Below are positions 1 through 7,131 of a stretch of 17,027 bases of DNA, in pieces. Within the stretch, counting starts at the first letter, position 1. Each line of letters begins with the position of its first letter. The stretch lies in the NCBI GenBank assembly GCA_045638545.1, contig JAZUBL010000028.1:1-17027 (forward strand), written 5' to 3'. The notes under the pieces were generated by a model. The model was given only the letters and a program-made list of their open reading frames with translations, was not told where the DNA came from and ran no database searches. The translations under genes were made by a program, and so were the position numbers. The DNA comes from UMGS1071 sp045638545 (GTDB lineage Bacteria; Bacillota; Clostridia; Oscillospirales; Acutalibacteraceae).

Positions 1-548
1 CTGGTACCGCTGCCGGTGCCGCCCAGTTTTGGCGCCGCTTTGCCGCCTGCTGCCAGAATTACCTTCTCCGCTGTCCAGCGGTCACCGCTCTCCGTGGTGA
101 GGAGAAACTGCTCTCCCTTTTTCTGCACCGATTCCACACCCTGCTCGCAGAACACTTCGATCCCATGCAGCTCCATCTGCATCCGGAGGATCTCCAGCAC
201 AGCAGATGCCTGCAGATTATAAGGATACACTCTGCCTTCGCTGTCGGTGCGGCATAAAAGCCCCATCTTTTCAAAGCACTGCACAATGGCTTTTGCCGGG
301 AACTGCTGGAGCAATGGCGCCGCCCAGTCTCTGCCGCCGTGGAAATGCTTCGGTTCTATTTCCTGATTGGACAGATTGCAGCGGCCGTTGCCGGTTGCCA
401 GCAGTTTTTTGCCCACTCGATTTTCTTTTTCCAGCAGAACAATACGTCCTGCTTTTTTCTGTTTCTGCAGCGTCTGCGCCGCCGTAATGGCCGCCAGCAT
501 ACCGGATGCGCCGCCGCCGATCACCAGAATCTGCGCTGTATTCGCCAT
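1..548 (-). CDS. HI0933/BaiN-family NAD(P)/FAD-dependent oxidoreductase, N-terminal part (cut by window edge)
   Basis: This is the first 182 codons of a flavoprotein that runs off the window start. It begins at ATG 548-546, preceded by AAAGGTGGT as ribosome binding site. Residues 7-16 read ILVIGGGASG, the GxGxxG dinucleotide-binding turn (G11, G13, G16). E40 ends the second beta strand, where it would bind the ADP ribose. Residues 46-61 (GKKLLATGNGRCNLSN) are the hallmark of the HI0933/YhiN/BaiN flavoprotein family, and a Rossmann-type continuation with LAAGG follows near the edge. Members are cytosolic FAD proteins of about 400 residues. Some, such as BaiN, have been linked to bile-acid reduction, but most have no proven substrate, so no reaction is assigned here. 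It is divergent from the MarR-ABC unit. No strong promoter was seen for it; an AGTATA at 578-583 (TATACT on the minus strand) is a possible -10 without a convincing -35. Confidence 0.9.
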   Translation of the reverse strand, partial: MANTAQILVIGGGASGMLAAITAAQTLQKQKKAGRIVLLEKENRVGKKLLATGNGRCNLSNQEIEPKHFHGGRDWAAPLLQQFPAKAIVQCFEKMGLLCRTDSEGRVYPYNLQASAVLEILRMQMELHGIEVFCEQGVESVQKKGEQFLLTTESGDRWTAEKVILAAGGKAAPKLGGTGSGT

Positions 549-628
549 AGTGATGCACCACCTTTTCTCATTGTTTCAGTATACAGGAAAATTTATAAAA
601 AAGAAACAGTTTCCTTCCAGGATTCCTA

Positions 629-657
629 TTGACGAAGGAAGAAAATCGCGTTATCAT
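629..657 (+). promoter_or_regulatory. sigma-A promoter of the MarR-ABC exporter operon
   Basis: TTGACG (629-634) and TATCAT (652-657) are separated by exactly 17 bp, a near-consensus housekeeping promoter. Transcription would start at about 664-668, just upstream of the palindrome at 672-692 and about 65 nt before the MarR start codon. A TATAAT also occurs at 668-673, but it has no -35 at proper spacing. Confidence 0.7.
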
Positions 658-671
658 AATTTCAACTTATA

Positions 672-692
672 ATAGTTAAAATTTTTAACTAT
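672..692. promoter_or_regulatory. Probable MarR operator (perfect palindrome)
   Basis: Two 10-bp arms, ATAGTTAAAA and TTTTAACTAT, are exact reverse complements around one central T. MarR-family dimers typically bind AT-rich palindromes of about 16-22 bp near their own promoter. The site begins a few bases after the predicted transcription start, where a bound dimer would block initiation or early elongation. Autoregulation is inferred from this position. Confidence 0.65.
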
Positions 693-731
693 TTATATTT
701 TAAATTATATTTCATAAAAGGAGGTGACGGA

Positions 732-1229
732 ATGGAGCAGCAGACACCAATCTACGTGCAGTTTTACAATGCATCTACCAGACTGCACCGGATCAGCAAA
801 AAGCTGCCGCCGCCCTGCAAAGATCTGTCCCACTTTGAGCTGATGTGCCTCAAAATAATCTACGATTACAGTGTGGAACATCCTGACATCCCGGGCATTA
901 AACCCTCAACGCTCAGCCATCTGACAAAAGTATCCCGTCCGGCCATGTCGCAGCACATCAATGCACTGGAGGCAAAAGGCTGTATCCAACGCGTTGCGTC
1001 TCAAACAGATCGCCGCGTTACCTATCTGGCCCTTTCTGCCAGGGGACAGGAACTGATCCAGGCGCAGTATGATCACTTAATGCGCCATCTGCAAACCATC
1101 TGCGATCAGCTTGGCCATGAGGATGCCTTAACACTGATCGAAATCACCAACAAGCTCTGTGATATTTATCTGAAAATTACCGAGCAGGAACAAGCACAAT
1201 CAACCACTGAGAAAGGAGGAACCCCATGA
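732..1229 (+). CDS. MarR-family transcriptional regulator
   Basis: This is a 165-residue winged-helix DNA-binding protein and the first gene of the exporter operon. Helix-turn-helix residues lie around 57-83 (KPSTLSHLTKVSRPAMSQHI and following). The wing carries the family signature DRR at 93-95 followed by VTYLALS. N- and C-terminal helices of the usual MarR length should form the dimer interface. The start ATG is preceded by AAAGGAGGTGACGG, an excellent ribosome binding site. The stop overlaps the first ABC gene by 4 bp (ATGA), so the two are translationally coupled. MarR proteins next to multidrug ABC exporters usually repress them and are released by a ligand. The perfect palindrome at 672-692 supports autoregulation. 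The inducing ligand cannot be read from sequence. Confidence 0.93.
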   Translation: MEQQTPIYVQFYNASTRLHRISKKLPPPCKDLSHFELMCLKIIYDYSVEHPDIPGIKPSTLSHLTKVSRPAMSQHINALEAKGCIQRVASQTDRRVTYLALSARGQELIQAQYDHLMRHLQTICDQLGHEDALTLIEITNKLCDIYLKITEQEQAQSTTEKGGTP

Positions 1230-3472
1230 CAAAAGTACTGGGCTATTTAAAGCCTCACATTGTATCGCTGGTTTTTGCCGTACTTCTCATTGCCGGTACC
1301 GTTGCCTGTGACCTGAGCCTGCCAACGCTGATGTCCAACATCGTCAGTGTCGGTATTCAGCAGGGCGGCGTGGAAGATGCTGCACCGGATGCCATCAGCA
1401 CAGATGCCTTTGCACTGATGACAACCTTTATGACAGAAGACGAACAGGAACTGGCAAAACAAAATTACACCCGCATCGAAGCTAACCCTGACCATGAACT
1501 GACAGCAGAATATCCTTGGCTGGCAGAAAAAGACATTTATGTGCTGGAAGAAACCATTGACGGAGAAACAAAAGCACAGCTGAACGATGCATTTTCTCTC
1601 TCCACCATGACGTTCTCCACACTGGCACAGTCCATGGCGCCACCGCAGCAGGAAGAACCATCAGAGGATGCTGAATCCTCCGGCTCTACTGCAGAAATGA
1701 ATATTGATCTGGAACAGATCTATCCGCTGCTCCCTGTACTGCAGCAGATCCCTGCAGAACAGATGAACGCTGCCAGAGCAGAAGCTGCCAACAGCCAGGA
1801 ACTTCTCCTGGACCAGGGCGGCATTGCCATGGCAAAAGTATTTTACGAAGAACTCGGTGCTGACACCGACGGTATGCAGATCGGCTACATTGTATATATG
1901 GGCGCGATCATGATTGCACTGACACTGCTCAGCGGCGCCGCAACCGTAATGATCTCTCTGCTGACTTCCCGCATTGCGGCAGGTGTGGCAAGAGCGCTGC
2001 GCCGTGACATTTTCAAAAAAGTTACCAGCTTCTCCAACCATGAATTCGATACCTTCTCCACAGCGTCACTCATTACAAGAACAACCAACGACGTAACACA
2101 GGTACAGATGCTCCTGACCATGGGTATCCGTATGATGGTGCAGGCACCGCTGACCGGCGCCGGCGGCGTTGTGATGGCGCTGCAGAAAAGCGTTTCCCTT
2201 GGCTGGGTTGTGGCGGCTTCCGTACTGGCGCTGCTGTGCCTCATCGGCATCATCTTCGTGCTGGCGATGCCAAAATTCACCAGCCTGCAGAAGCTGATCG
2301 ACCGCATGAACCTTGTTTCCAGAGAAAACGTGACCGGTATTATGGTTACCCGTGCCTTTGATAACGAAGACTTTGAAAAGCAGCGTTATGATACAGCCAA
2401 TATGAACCTGGCAAAAACACAGCTGTTTGTTAACAGACTGATGGTTGTGATGATGCCGGTGATGATGCTCATTATGAACATGACCTCTGTTGCCATTATC
2501 TGGATCGGCTCCTATCAGGTAGCCAACTCTTCCATGCAGATCGGCGACATGATGGCCTTTATGCAGTACTCCATGCAAATTATCCTGTCCTTCCTGATGA
2601 TCGCCATGATGTTCATTATGGTGCCGCGTGCTGCTGTTTCTGCAAAGAGAATCAAAGAAGTGCTGGAAACAGAAAACTCTGTACAGAATCCGGAAGCAGC
2701 CGCTCCGTTCCATACAGAAAAGAAGGGCCTTGTGGAATTCCGCGACGTTTCCTTCCGCTATGACGGCGCCGATACAGACGCACTGGAGCACATCTCCTTT
2801 ACAGCGGAACCGGGCAAAACAACTGCCTTTATCGGCTCCACCGGCTCCGGCAAATCTACCCTCATCAATCTGATCCCACGATTCTACGACTGCACACAGG
2901 GTCAGATTCTGGTCAATGGTGTGGATGTCCGCACCGCAAACCAGCATGACCTGCGCGAAACTATCGGCTATGTACCGCAGAAGGGTATCCTCCACAAAGG
3001 TACCATTGGCTCCAACATTGCTTACGGCAAACCTGGCGCCACCCTGGACGAAATTAATACTGCAGCAGAAGTTGCCCAGGCAATGGACTTCATCAGCAAG
3101 AAGGAGCTTGGAATGCAGAGTGAGATCGCAGCCGGCGGCACTAACGTGTCCGGCGGTCAGAAGCAGCGTATCTCCATCGCCCGCGCACTGGCAAAGAAAC
3201 CGGACATCTACATCTTCGACGACAGCTTCTCTGCCCTTGACTTTAAGACAGACGCTGCGCTCCGCCGCGCACTGCATGACTACACCGACAACGCAACTGT
3301 GCTCATCGTTGCGCAGCGTGTCGGCACTATTCTCAACGCAGACCAGATCATCGTTCTGGACGAAGGCAGAATCGTCGGCAAGGGCACCCACAAAGAACTG
3401 CTGAAGAACTGTCCTGTTTACTATGAGATCGCATCATCTCAGCTGACAAAGGAGGAACTGGATCATGAGTAA
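1226..3472 (+). CDS. ABC exporter half-transporter with degenerate ATP site and large extracellular insertion
   Basis: This 748-residue protein fuses a transmembrane domain to an ATPase domain and is probably one half of a heterodimeric multidrug-type exporter with the next gene. Type IV exporter subunits are usually 570-630 residues. The excess is a hydrophilic, acidic, Gln-rich stretch at about 40-215 between the first two membrane helices, which should lie outside the cell. Membrane helices then resume at about 218. The ATPase domain has Walker A GSTGSGKST (537-545), Q-loop VPQKG, an intact signature VSGGQ (641-645) and Walker B IFDD (663-666). D666 stands where the catalytic Glu is expected, and Q697 (LIVAQR) replaces the switch His. 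Its own ATP site should therefore be weakly hydrolytic, as in TM287/288-type heterodimers. The start overlaps the MarR stop by 4 bp, and the stop overlaps the partner start by 8 bp. The substrate is unknown. Confidence 0.92.
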   Translation: MTKVLGYLKPHIVSLVFAVLLIAGTVACDLSLPTLMSNIVSVGIQQGGVEDAAPDAISTDAFALMTTFMTEDEQELAKQNYTRIEANPDHELTAEYPWLAEKDIYVLEETIDGETKAQLNDAFSLSTMTFSTLAQSMAPPQQEEPSEDAESSGSTAEMNIDLEQIYPLLPVLQQIPAEQMNAARAEAANSQELLLDQGGIAMAKVFYEELGADTDGMQIGYIVYMGAIMIALTLLSGAATVMISLLTSRIAAGVARALRRDIFKKVTSFSNHEFDTFSTASLITRTTNDVTQVQMLLTMGIRMMVQAPLTGAGGVVMALQKSVSLGWVVAASVLALLCLIGIIFVLAMPKFTSLQKLIDRMNLVSRENVTGIMVTRAFDNEDFEKQRYDTANMNLAKTQLFVNRLMVVMMPVMMLIMNMTSVAIIWIGSYQVANSSMQIGDMMAFMQYSMQIILSFLMIAMMFIMVPRAAVSAKRIKEVLETENSVQNPEAAAPFHTEKKGLVEFRDVSFRYDGADTDALEHISFTAEPGKTTAFIGSTGSGKSTLINLIPRFYDCTQGQILVNGVDVRTANQHDLRETIGYVPQKGILHKGTIGSNIAYGKPGATLDEINTAAEVAQAMDFISKKELGMQSEIAAGGTNVSGGQKQRISIARALAKKPDIYIFDDSFSALDFKTDAALRRALHDYTDNATVLIVAQRVGTILNADQIIVLDEGRIVGKGTHKELLKNCPVYYEIASSQLTKEELDHE

Positions 3473-5336
3473 TCACAAACCAACTCCTCCAAAACACGGC
3501 CATGGCCCAATGGGCCGCATGATGGGCGGCGGCCCGAAGGCGAAAAACACCAAGGGTTCCCTCCTGCGCCTGATGCGCTATATTTCCCGCTACAAGCTGT
3601 CTCTGATCCTTGTAGTGTTCTTTGCTATCTGCTCCACCGTCTTTAATATTGTCAGCCCGAAAATCCTCGGTATGGCAACTACTAAGCTGGCAGAAGGCGT
3701 CATCGGCACCATTGCCGGCAATGAAGGCGGCATTGACTTTGCTTATATCGGCATCATCATGGTTATCCTCATCTGCCTGTACTTCTGCAGCACAGGCTTC
3801 TCCTACCTGCAGGGTCACCTGATGTCAAAAATTTCCATGCAGGTTACCTACAGCCTGCGCAAGGAAATCTCTCAGAAACTCCACAAGCTGCCATTTAAAT
3901 ACTATGACAGCACTACCACCGGCGAAGTTCTTTCCTATATTACCAACGACGTTGATGCCATTAACCAGAGCCTGAACCAGAGCGTTACACAGATCATCAC
4001 CGCTGTGACCATGCTTATCGGTATCATGGTCATGATGTTCTCCATCAGCTGGCTGCTGGCACTGGTCACCATCTGCATTGTGCCTGTTTCCATGGTTCTT
4101 GTTATGCTCATCGCCAAGGCTTCTCAGAAGCACTTTAAAGCGCAGCAGGAATACCTTGGCCATGTAAACGGCCACATTGAAGAAATGTACTCCAGCCACA
4201 TTGTGGTAAAGGCCTTTAACGGCGAAGAACGCTCCGAGAAAATTTTCTCTCAGTACAACGATACGCTGTACAAATCCGCATGGAAATCTCAGTTCCTCTC
4301 CGGCCTGATGATGCCTGTAATGACATTCGTCGGCAACCTGGGCTATGTAGCAGTTTGTATTCTGGGCGGCTGGCTGGCAATCACTGGTTCTATTTCCATC
4401 GGTGATATTCAGGCGTTCATCCAGTATGTCCGCCAGTTCACCCAGCCGATCATGCAGGTAGCACAGATCTCCAACATCATCCAGCAGACAGCTGCTGCCT
4501 CTGAGCGTGTATTTGAATTTCTGGATGAAGAGGAAGAAGTACCGGATGCTGCCAACCCGATCCGTCTGGCAAGAAAAGGCCATCCGGAAGGCATTCATCT
4601 GACCGGCAGCGTACAGTTTGAGCACGTTCGCTTTGGCTACAATCCGGAAAAGATCATCGTCAAGGATTTCTGTGCCGACGTAAAACCGGGCCAGAAAATC
4701 GCCATCGTTGGTCCAACCGGCGCCGGTAAAACAACCATGATCAAACTGCTGATGCGCTTCTATGACGTAACAGACGGCGCTATTAAGCTGGACGGCCACG
4801 ATATCCGTGACTTTACCCGCGATGATCTCCGCTCTGTGTTCGGCATGGTGCTGCAGGATACCTGGCTCTACAATGCTTCCATTAAAGAGAATATCCGCTA
4901 CGGTAAACTGGATGCTACCGATGAGGAAATCTACGCTGCTGCAAAAGCGGCACAGGTTGACCACTTTGTGCACACCCTGCCGCACGGCTATGACATGGAA
5001 CTGAACGAAGATGCAAGCAACGTCTCTCAGGGTCAGAAGCAGCTGCTGACCATTGCCCGTGCAATTCTGGCAGACCCTCAGATCCTGATTCTGGACGAAG
5101 CAACCAGCTCTGTTGATACAAGAACAGAGATCCTCATTCAGACAGCGATGGATAAGCTGATGGAAAACCGCACCAGCTTTATCATCGCACACCGACTCTC
5201 CACCATCCGAAATGCCGATATGATCCTGGTTATGAAGGACGGCGACATTATCGAGCAAGGTCACCACGACGAACTGATGGCGCAGAACGGCTTCTACGCT
5301 GACCTGTACAACAGCCAGTTTGACCCGGAAGAATAA
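3465..5336 (+). CDS. ABC exporter half-transporter with catalytic ATP site
   Basis: This 623-residue partner of the preceding subunit has a standard six-helix transmembrane domain (about 45-330) and a C-terminal ATPase domain. Walker A is GPTGAGKTT (416-424), the Q-loop region reads VLQDT, Walker B is ILILDE (540-545) with catalytic E545, and the switch is H576 (IIAHR). Its signature motif is altered to VSQGQ (520-524) instead of the usual LSGGQ. This subunit therefore supplies the competent Walker/Glu/His set, while its partner supplies the intact signature. The N-terminus before the first helix is rich in Pro, His, Gly and Met (residues about 6-25), a feature I recall in related clostridial exporters and probably cytosolic. 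The start ATG follows AAAGGAGG and overlaps the upstream stop. A strong terminator follows the stop. Confidence 0.93.
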   Translation: MSNHKPTPPKHGHGPMGRMMGGGPKAKNTKGSLLRLMRYISRYKLSLILVVFFAICSTVFNIVSPKILGMATTKLAEGVIGTIAGNEGGIDFAYIGIIMVILICLYFCSTGFSYLQGHLMSKISMQVTYSLRKEISQKLHKLPFKYYDSTTTGEVLSYITNDVDAINQSLNQSVTQIITAVTMLIGIMVMMFSISWLLALVTICIVPVSMVLVMLIAKASQKHFKAQQEYLGHVNGHIEEMYSSHIVVKAFNGEERSEKIFSQYNDTLYKSAWKSQFLSGLMMPVMTFVGNLGYVAVCILGGWLAITGSISIGDIQAFIQYVRQFTQPIMQVAQISNIIQQTAAASERVFEFLDEEEEVPDAANPIRLARKGHPEGIHLTGSVQFEHVRFGYNPEKIIVKDFCADVKPGQKIAIVGPTGAGKTTMIKLLMRFYDVTDGAIKLDGHDIRDFTRDDLRSVFGMVLQDTWLYNASIKENIRYGKLDATDEEIYAAAKAAQVDHFVHTLPHGYDMELNEDASNVSQGQKQLLTIARAILADPQILILDEATSSVDTRTEILIQTAMDKLMENRTSFIIAHRLSTIRNADMILVMKDGDIIEQGHHDELMAQNGFYADLYNSQFDPEE

Positions 5337-5343
5337 TGAACTG

Positions 5344-5379
5344 AAAAAGCTCCCCCGCTTTGCCGGAGGAGCTTTTTTG
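5344..5379 (+). terminator. Rho-independent terminator of the MarR-ABC operon
   Basis: The AAAGCTCC and GGAGCTTT arms pair. They are extended inwards, after one mismatch, by a short G+C segment around the CTTTG loop, and a T6 run follows. The hairpin begins 7 nt after the ABC stop codon. Confidence 0.88.
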
Positions 5380-5486
5380 ATGCAGCAATATGTTTTTTAT
5401 TTTGAAAATTTTTCTGCGCATCATTCCGAACCATCGCTTCATACTACTCATGCATTCGATGAATTTTGAGCAAAGGAGCGATGATC

Positions 5487-5705
5487 ATGACAAAATTTGC
5501 AATATTCTGCACAGGCATGTTACTGTGCGGCACACTGCTTACCGGCTGCGGCAGCCAGCAGCAATCGTCTGTTATACCGGAAGACTCTCCGGTGCAGCAC
5601 AATACCCAATACCAGGCAGGAAGCACTGCCCCGCCTGCTGTGCGGGAGCGGCCTCATCTGGCTTCAAAATTTGCAGATGGCTTTTTCGACTTTACAAAAA
5701 ATTAA
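5487..5705 (+). CDS. Small predicted lipoprotein of unknown function
   Basis: This 72-residue ORF starts with a secretion signal (residues 1-20) and a lipobox LLTGC with the lipidated cysteine at C21. The mature peptide would be only about 52 residues. It is polar and Ser/Gln/Pro-rich at first and ends in LASKFADGFFDFTKN. Start choice: ATG 5487 lies 8 bp after GGAG of AAAGGAG (5472-5478). ATG 5481 is too close to that site, and TTG 5466 lies upstream of it. I see no convincing promoter between the ABC terminator and this gene; a CATACT at 5440-5445 lacks a -35. No family is recognised. It may be a stand-alone small lipoprotein or the remnant of a larger one; neighbours suggest an envelope role but do not prove it. 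Confidence 0.65.
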   Translation: MTKFAIFCTGMLLCGTLLTGCGSQQQSSVIPEDSPVQHNTQYQAGSTAPPAVRERPHLASKFADGFFDFTKN

Positions 5706-5726
5706 TATTCTGCTGACAAATTTTTC

Positions 5727-5755
5727 TTGTAATTTCCAGCTTGCCGTGCTATAAT
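5727..5755 (+). promoter_or_regulatory. Extended -10 promoter of the PepSY lipoprotein gene
   Basis: A perfect TATAAT (5750-5755) is preceded directly by TGC (5747-5749), an extended -10 element. A moderate -35, TTGTAA (5727-5732), lies 17 bp upstream. Transcription would start near 5762, about 60 nt before the start codon at 5822. Confidence 0.65.
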
Positions 5756-5821
5756 TTCTTCAACCTACAAAACACATAGGTTTTACAGAAACCGACATAA
5801 CACGGCAAAGGAGATGTTTAC

Positions 5822-6454
5822 ATGAAAAAGAAAAAGATCGCATTATTCTGCGCAGCACCGGCTGTGCTGTGCGCCGCACTGCTGGCAGGCTGCAGCGGCG
5901 GAGCCGCCCCTGTTCCAGACACGCAGCCACCTGTTTCCTCTCAGGTTGTCAGCGCAGCACCGGATAACGAAAATCAACCTGCTGCATCATCTAACCCAAC
6001 ACCATCTCAAACATCCCCGTCCGGTGAGATTACTCTGGAAGATGCAAAAAAAATTGCCGCCGATGACGCAAAGGCTTCCAATCCTGTTTTCTCCAAAGCC
6101 GCGCCTGACAGAGATGACGGCGCTCAGATTTATGATGTGGAGCTGATCGACAATAATACCAAGTACGATTATGAGATCGATGCAAAAACAGGCGCTATCC
6201 GGGAGCGGGACAGAGACGTTGTTGTGAACCCAACCACTGCACAGGCCGGTTACATTACACCGGAAGCTGCCGTTGATGCCGCTGAAAAAGCAGCAAATCT
6301 CTCCGGCGGTATCCTGACCAAGAACCATCTGGATCATGATGATGGCCGGGCTTACTATGAAATTGAAATTGTAAAAGACGGTATGAAATATGAGTTTGAG
6401 ATCAACGCTGCAAACGGCGCTGTTCTGGAACAGGAAAAAGATCGGGACGATTGA
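5822..6454 (+). CDS. Lipoprotein with two PepSY domains
   Basis: This 210-residue exported protein starts with KKKK and a hydrophobic signal, then the lipobox LLAGC with C24 as lipidation site. A low-complexity Pro/Ser/Gln linker (about 26-66) follows, as expected for a surface tether. Two homologous units then appear. The first runs from about residue 68 (EITLEDAKKIAADDA ... DRDDGAQIYDVEL ... YDYEIDAKTGAI). The second runs from about 144 (YITPEAAVDAAEKAA ... DHDDGRAYYEIEI ... YEFEINAANGAV). The pattern of an 'A..A' helix, a Y.VE strand, then an 'Y.YEIDA.TG.I' strand is that of PepSY domains, known from peptidase propeptides and many secreted clostridial proteins, often with proposed protease-inhibitory roles. 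It is strongly acidic, ending EKDRDD. It follows AAAGGAG, has its own promoter and terminator, and appears monocistronic. The target is unknown. Confidence 0.88.
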   Translation: MKKKKIALFCAAPAVLCAALLAGCSGGAAPVPDTQPPVSSQVVSAAPDNENQPAASSNPTPSQTSPSGEITLEDAKKIAADDAKASNPVFSKAAPDRDDGAQIYDVELIDNNTKYDYEIDAKTGAIRERDRDVVVNPTTAQAGYITPEAAVDAAEKAANLSGGILTKNHLDHDDGRAYYEIEIVKDGMKYEFEINAANGAVLEQEKDRDD

Positions 6455-6463
6455 TCTGACAGG

Positions 6464-6497
6464 AACCGCAGGGGAATGCCTCTGCGGTTTTTCTTTT
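6464..6497 (+). terminator. Rho-independent terminator after the PepSY lipoprotein gene
   Basis: An 8-bp stem, AACCGCAG/CTGCGGTT, with a 10-nt loop is followed by TTTCTTTT. It starts 9 nt after the stop codon. Confidence 0.85.
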
Positions 6498-6505
6498 GCC
6501 GCAAT

Positions 6506-6534
6506 TTGACATTTGATACACAGAGGTATATCAT
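6506..6534 (+). promoter_or_regulatory. sigma-A promoter of the CHR transporter pair
   Basis: A perfect -35 TTGACA (6506-6511) and TATCAT (6529-6534) are separated by exactly 17 bp. The start point would be near 6541, about 24 nt before the ATG at 6565. No palindrome is visible around it, so expression may be constitutive. Confidence 0.78.
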
Positions 6535-6564
6535 AAAATCAATACCAACGTTAGGACTGTTCGT

Positions 6565-7131
6565 ATGAAACTATTGTTATCCCTGTTTTTCACCTTTGCC
6601 CGCATTGGGCTGTTTACCTTTGGCGGCGGCTACGCCATGCTGCCCCTGCTGCAGAAAGAAGTGGTGGAGAAGAAGGGCTGGGCCACAGAAGAAGAACTGA
6701 TGGACTACTACGCCATTGGCCAGTGTACACCGGGCGTTATTGCCGTGAATACCGCTACTTTCATTGGCTTTAAAAAGAAAGGTATTCTTGGTGCTGTTTT
6801 TGCAACGCTGGGCATCATCACGCCATCCATCATTATTATTCTGGCGCTGGCAGCGTTCTTCACCCACTTTGCAGATAACCCCATCGTCAAGCACGCATTC
6901 AACGGCATCCGCATTGCTGTATGCGCCATTGTGGCAGTTTCCATTTACAAGCTGTTCCGCAAAGGCGTGGTGGACATCATCACCCTGCTGCTGTTTCTGG
7001 CATCGTTCTGCGCCATGTTCTTCTTTGATATCTCTGCGATCTTTATCGTAGTCGGCGCAGCGATCATCGCTATCATCGCCCGCATTCTGCAGCGAAACAT
7101 CAAAGCAAAACGAGGAGGAAAGTCCTCATGA
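6565..7131 (+). CDS. Chromate transporter (CHR) family protein, first half-protein
   Basis: This 188-residue integral membrane protein is one CHR domain. Near the N-terminus is the family motif GLFTFGGGYAMLPLL, then a conserved QCTPGVIAVNTATFIGFKKKG segment and several hydrophobic helices (around ITPSIIIILALAAFF, and two further groups towards the C-terminus). Bacterial ChrA proteins are either about 400-residue two-domain proteins or pairs of about 190-residue single-domain proteins, like ywrB/ywrA of Bacillus subtilis. This gene and the next form such a pair. Proven members export chromate by proton-coupled transport. In a gut-type anaerobe with no chromate-resistance genes nearby, the natural substrate is uncertain. 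The ribosome binding site is weak (AGGA, 14 bp upstream). The gene overlaps the next one by 4 bp (ATGA). Confidence 0.92.
   Translation: MKLLLSLFFTFARIGLFTFGGGYAMLPLLQKEVVEKKGWATEEELMDYYAIGQCTPGVIAVNTATFIGFKKKGILGAVFATLGIITPSIIIILALAAFFTHFADNPIVKHAFNGIRIAVCAIVAVSIYKLFRKGVVDIITLLLFLASFCAMFFFDISAIFIVVGAAIIAIIARILQRNIKAKRGGKSS

Noticed and set aside
672..692. The AT-rich palindrome as a rho-independent terminator of the flavoprotein unit
   Set aside because: The flavoprotein is transcribed away from it, and the stem contains only one G-C pair per arm, so an operator is more likely.
2066..3391. Long antisense ORF (441 codons) on the minus strand under the first ABC gene
   Set aside because: It is a shadow of the exporter gene caused by codon bias. 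It is His/Cys-rich with no domain, and no ribosome binding site supports it.
3825..5267. Long antisense ORF (480 codons) on the minus strand under the second ABC gene
   Set aside because: Same situation: the sense strand encodes clear ABC motifs and the antisense product resembles no protein.
5466..5486. TTG (5466) or ATG (5481) as start of the small lipoprotein
   Set aside because: The AAAGGAG site lies downstream of the TTG and too close to ATG 5481. ATG 5487 has correct spacing and gives a standard lipoprotein signal.
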